Origin: Candidatus Bipolaricaulota bacterium
GTDB taxonomy: Bacteria > Bipolaricaulota > Bipolaricaulia > UBA7950 > UBA9294
Direction of reading: 5' to 3'
DNA length: 7,976 nt
Assembly (NCBI GenBank): GCA_018399865.1
Contig: JAGYNL010000047.1
Span: 1 to 7,976, forward strand
Shown here: positions 5,452 through 7,976 of the stretch, piece by piece
How positions within the stretch are numbered: the stretch's first letter is position 1
Layout: the number at the start of each line of letters is the position of its first letter
Made by a program: the position numbers and the translations under genes
The notes under the pieces: generated by a model
What the model saw: the letters and a program-made list of their open reading frames with translations, nothing else
What the model was told of the DNA's origin: nothing
Databases searched by the model: none

Positions 5452-7976
5452 ATGACAATTCATCGCTGTGACCGGTACATTCTTTCTGAGATGGTGGGTC
5501 CGTTTCTAGTCTCACTCGGCGGGTTGCTGCTATTCATTCTTCTTAACTTGATTCTTTCTCTTTCTGATTTGATGGTAGATCGTGGGGTCAGTATCAGCAC
5601 ACTTGTCAACTTACTGATACTAAAACTGCCAAGCCTGTTAGTACTAGCTTTGCCTGTAAGCGGATTGTTTGCTACCTTTCTCGGACTAGGAAGGTTGGTT
5701 CACGATAGAGAGGTCATCGCCTTTCAGGCTGCTGGGATCTCCCTACGCCGTCTTCTTGTCCCCTTGGTGATTGCGGCTACTATTTTGGCCGGAGCAGACT
5801 TCGCTCTGTACAACTGGGCCGTACCTTCCTCAGAGCATCTCTATCAGCAAACCCTACGCTCAATTATCTTCCGCGGCGGAGTCCCTCATGTAAGAGCCAA
5901 CACATTCTTCAGGGGGCAAGAGGGCGAGTTCTTCTACGTGCGCAGTTACGATGAGAAAACAAACGCTTTGAAAGATGTTCTTGTCTACGATGTCACCGGA
6001 GATCTCTTCCCACAGGCAGAGGCTGCTATAACGATACTCACTGCCCAGACCGGGTTATGGAAAGGAAGTTCGTGGATGCTCGACGAAGGCAAAGTGTACG
6101 GCTACGATTACGACGGGAACCTGATCTATAATGGCAGTTTCGCGTCACTTGATATAGCAATGGGTCAGCTTGATTCACAGTTTCTATTTGGTTCGCGAAC
6201 CCCATCAGAGATGACGATTGGAGAGCTGCGTAAACAGATTGAGCTATTGCGCAAGAGCGGATCCTCAGTTGATGATCTGATCGTCGAATGCAACCTCAAA
6301 GTAGCAATGCCTGTTGCAACTATAGTTTTCGTCCTGTTCGGGGGCGCAGCAAGCCTGATCTTTGCATGGCGGAGTCGGGCAGTAGGGATTGTCATCGGTT
6401 TTTTACTGGTGGGTCTTTTCCAAGGAGCACTGCTCTGGACACAGACCCTCGGACGTAGAGGGATCATATCTCCACCACTGGGGGCCTGGCTTCCAGACAT
6501 CATCTTTGGGGCAATAGGAGTTTGTCTTTTCATGGAGCTTGATCGGCTTCGCAGCAGCTATTTGTGGAAACAGATAAAGAAAGTTATCCCCTTCTTCATC
6601 CTGATTATATTGATCGGTACGTCCACTCAAGCACAGAATCAGCTCCTTACCAACAACGATACAGAAGAAGCTTTGCAAACAATGAGTCAGACTACTGCCC
6701 TAGATGTGAGAAGCGATTCATTAACTGTTTCCTCTGATCATCGCCACGTCTCGGCCCATGGTAACGTACACCTGACCTACGGCAAAACGGTTCTTTCAGC
6801 CGATACAGCCCTGGTCGATCAAGATGAAAATGGAGAATGGAGACTTCAAGCAGAGGGAAACGTCAACTTGAGTGTAGAAGAGGATTTCTCTCTTTCAGGC
6901 GAGAAGATTGGAGCTGTTCTTTTATACACAGATAATGCTCTCAGCACACAGCAGGCAACCGCTAGTGTGTTCAGAGGTAGGAGCAGCTTCATCAACTCAG
7001 ATGGCGACAGGCAAACTCTTACATACTGCGGAAAGCAAGGAACGATCAAGTACAACGAAGATGGTACAATATCGCAAATTGCCATGTCTGACGCCACCCT
7101 GACAACATGTGATTGCTGCGGGGGCGAAATGGAAGCACAGCCATACTCAATTGAAACGGCAAGTTTTATCCTTTATCCGGACCAACTTATCGTAGCCTTT
7201 AACCTAACAGTACGCTCATTCGGAGTAAGCGTCTTCTGGCTTCCTGTTTACGTACAGCCTCTTAGAGAAACCATGGATAGCCCTCTATTTCCAGCAATCG
7301 GAAACAGCGGACTGCATGGCTGGTTTTTAAAGTGGAACTTTCCATTCTACTTAAACAAAGACAACTATGGAGCCATTCTATTCGACTACTTCACACGATT
7401 TCAGGAGATAGGGCTAGGTGGAGTATTACGTTACGCTTTTGCCGGACACAGCGGATCAGTAAGTGGTTATTACTTCCCCGCAAAAGTGGGGGACAAGAAG
7501 CTTGAGTTGGCCCTAAAGCATGCCTTGGATCTGCCCCACAACTGGAAGACAAACACTAACCTATCTTACAGCTATGAAGCAGGTAAACGCGAACTATCCT
7601 TTTCCTCCTCCGCTAGCGGATCTATTGAAGCATGGACTTTATCCATTAATGCATCTCGAACCAGTAACAAAGAGGAAGACGAGCAAGAGGACGAAGAAGA
7701 GAACGAGGAAAAAGAGGCACGTATCGATGAACGCTTGCCCGAAATAACGCTCCGCCGTTCTGCATACGTCTGGGGTGATTTAAGCTTCATGCCCCGCGTC
7801 AGCGTAGGTTGGTTTCGTGAGTGGGAAAAGAATGTACTTACAGCCTCATACCTGCGCGCAGACAGCTCCGTAACAATGCGCTTGGAGCCAATTCCCCTAC
7901 TGGGGTTTAGCTTCACTTCTAGTGCATCATTACGACTGACAAGTTACGAAGGCGGTACAACAACACGACGTCGAGA
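5452..7976 (+). CDS. LptF/LptG-type permease fused to OstA/LptA-like and LptD-like domains (3' end outside window)
   Basis: One frame stays open for 841 codons to the window edge. Residues 1-363 are a full YjgP/YjgQ permease of the LPS exporter: CDRYILSEM at the start, membrane segments near 14-40, 53-80 and 100-122, a periplasmic jellyroll (about 130-270) and membrane segments near 285-305, 307-333 and 343-362. The motif LGRLVHDREVIAFQAAGIS (79-97) is diagnostic. A signal-like stretch follows: basic KQIKK (373-377), hydrophobic VIPFFILIILIG (378-389) and TQA-Q (392-395). Residues ~417-510 resemble OstA/LptA (LDVRSDSLTVSS; SAHGNVHLTYG; LQAEGNVNLS). Residues ~550 onward resemble LptD: TTCDCCGG, YSIETASFILYPDQ, VSVFWLPVYVQP, then alternating barrel-like strands. 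LptF/G pulls lipopolysaccharide from the inner membrane and LptD inserts it in the outer leaflet, so this joins both ends of one pathway. ATG 5452 fits the family N-terminus; GTG 5446 is the alternative. Confidence 0.88.
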   Translation, partial: MTIHRCDRYILSEMVGPFLVSLGGLLLFILLNLILSLSDLMVDRGVSISTLVNLLILKLPSLLVLALPVSGLFATFLGLGRLVHDREVIAFQAAGISLRRLLVPLVIAATILAGADFALYNWAVPSSEHLYQQTLRSIIFRGGVPHVRANTFFRGQEGEFFYVRSYDEKTNALKDVLVYDVTGDLFPQAEAAITILTAQTGLWKGSSWMLDEGKVYGYDYDGNLIYNGSFASLDIAMGQLDSQFLFGSRTPSEMTIGELRKQIELLRKSGSSVDDLIVECNLKVAMPVATIVFVLFGGAASLIFAWRSRAVGIVIGFLLVGLFQGALLWTQTLGRRGIISPPLGAWLPDIIFGAIGVCLFMELDRLRSSYLWKQIKKVIPFFILIILIGTSTQAQNQLLTNNDTEEALQTMSQTTALDVRSDSLTVSSDHRHVSAHGNVHLTYGKTVLSADTALVDQDENGEWRLQAEGNVNLSVEEDFSLSGEKIGAVLLYTDNALSTQQATASVFRGRSSFINSDGDRQTLTYCGKQGTIKYNEDGTISQIAMSDATLTTCDCCGGEMEAQPYSIETASFILYPDQLIVAFNLTVRSFGVSVFWLPVYVQPLRETMDSPLFPAIGNSGLHGWFLKWNFPFYLNKDNYGAILFDYFTRFQEIGLGGVLRYAFAGHSGSVSGYYFPAKVGDKKLELALKHALDLPHNWKTNTNLSYSYEAGKRELSFSSSASGSIEAWTLSINASRTSNKEEDEQEDEEENEEKEARIDERLPEITLRRSAYVWGDLSFMPRVSVGWFREWEKNVLTASYLRADSSVTMRLEPIPLLGFSFTSSASLRLTSYEGGTTTRRR
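6516..6534 (+). promoter_or_regulatory. Possible internal ribosome binding site and start for a separate LptD-like product
   Basis: AGGAG (6516-6520) stands 11 bases before the in-frame ATG at 6532 (residue M361). A protein begun there would read MELDRLRSSYLWKQIKK and then a hydrophobic stretch, which is a credible Sec signal peptide with cleavage after TQA (residue 394). The spacing is longer than ideal, and part of the sequence is constrained by coding for the sixth membrane segment, so this may be chance. Confidence 0.35.
6568..6633 (+). other. Coding for a signal-peptide-like segment at the permease/LptD junction
   Basis: These codons cover residues 373-394 of the long protein: basic KQIKK, a ~12-residue hydrophobic core and a T-Q-A motif followed by Q, the usual shape of a signal peptidase I site. 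After the sixth LptF/G membrane segment the chain should be in the cytoplasm, so a further export signal is needed to send the OstA/LptD part to the periplasm. The segment serves that purpose either as a seventh anchor or as a cleaved signal. Confidence 0.55.

Noticed and set aside
6165..7916. Minus- and plus-strand open frames overlapping the permease/LptD gene (6165-6533, 6403-6678, 6846-7097, 6908-7102, 7520-7747, 7572-7916)
   Set aside because: The continuous 841-codon frame with clear LptF/G and LptD features explains this region; the others carry no domain or start signal.
5452..7976. A frameshift or stop separating a normal lptF gene from a normal lptD gene
   Set aside because: Translating each 60-base line in frame shows no stop and no change of frame between the permease and LptD parts.
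1..7976. Mobile elements, CRISPR arrays, phage or defence genes
   Set aside because: No repeated units, terminal inverted repeats, transposase or integrase motifs were seen on either strand.

Overview
The window comes from a bacterium with two membranes. Four protein genes lie head to tail on the minus strand: miaB, a PfkB-family sugar kinase gene, a small CBS-pair gene and a dinG-type helicase gene. Beyond them is a tRNA-Gln-like gene that also reads left and is cut by the left edge. One very long gene diverges to the right and runs off the right edge. There are no transposases, integrases, CRISPR arrays or plasmid genes. The phylum cannot be settled from sequence alone. The outer-membrane LptD-like segment shows a diderm, and the unusual gene fusion suggests a lineage distant from Proteobacteria; Synergistota or another deep-branching diderm group is only a guess.

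Layout: 1-51 (-) is the 5' part of a tRNA with anticodon CTG, behind a clear sigma70-type promoter at 64-92. 150-2609 (-) is a DinG/XPD-like iron-sulfur helicase with what looks like the remains of a DnaQ exonuclease domain at its N-terminus. 2614-3048 (-) is a two-CBS-domain protein. 3064-4020 (-) is a PfkB-family (FruK/LacC-like) kinase with altered active-site motifs. 4017-5330 (-) is MiaB. 5331-5451 is a divergent promoter region. 5452-7976 (+) is one uninterrupted reading frame.

The minus-strand genes are packed as an operon: miaB and the kinase gene share an ATGA overlap, the kinase and CBS genes are 15 bases apart with a perfect AGGAGG, and the CBS and dinG genes abut or overlap. A strong promoter (TTGATA-17-TATATT) sits directly in front of miaB. 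Its predicted start site leaves almost no leader, and the weaker candidate promoter for the rightward gene does the same.

The most notable object is the rightward gene. Its first ~363 residues are a complete LptF/LptG-type inner-membrane permease. Without a stop, the frame continues through a Sec-signal-like segment (about 373-394), an OstA/LptA-like periplasmic domain and the beginning of an LptD-like outer-membrane barrel, which is truncated by the window. The junction holds a plausible signal-peptidase site and also an internal AGGAG...ATG. The locus could therefore make a trans-envelope fusion, a polyprotein cleaved in two, or two overlapping products.
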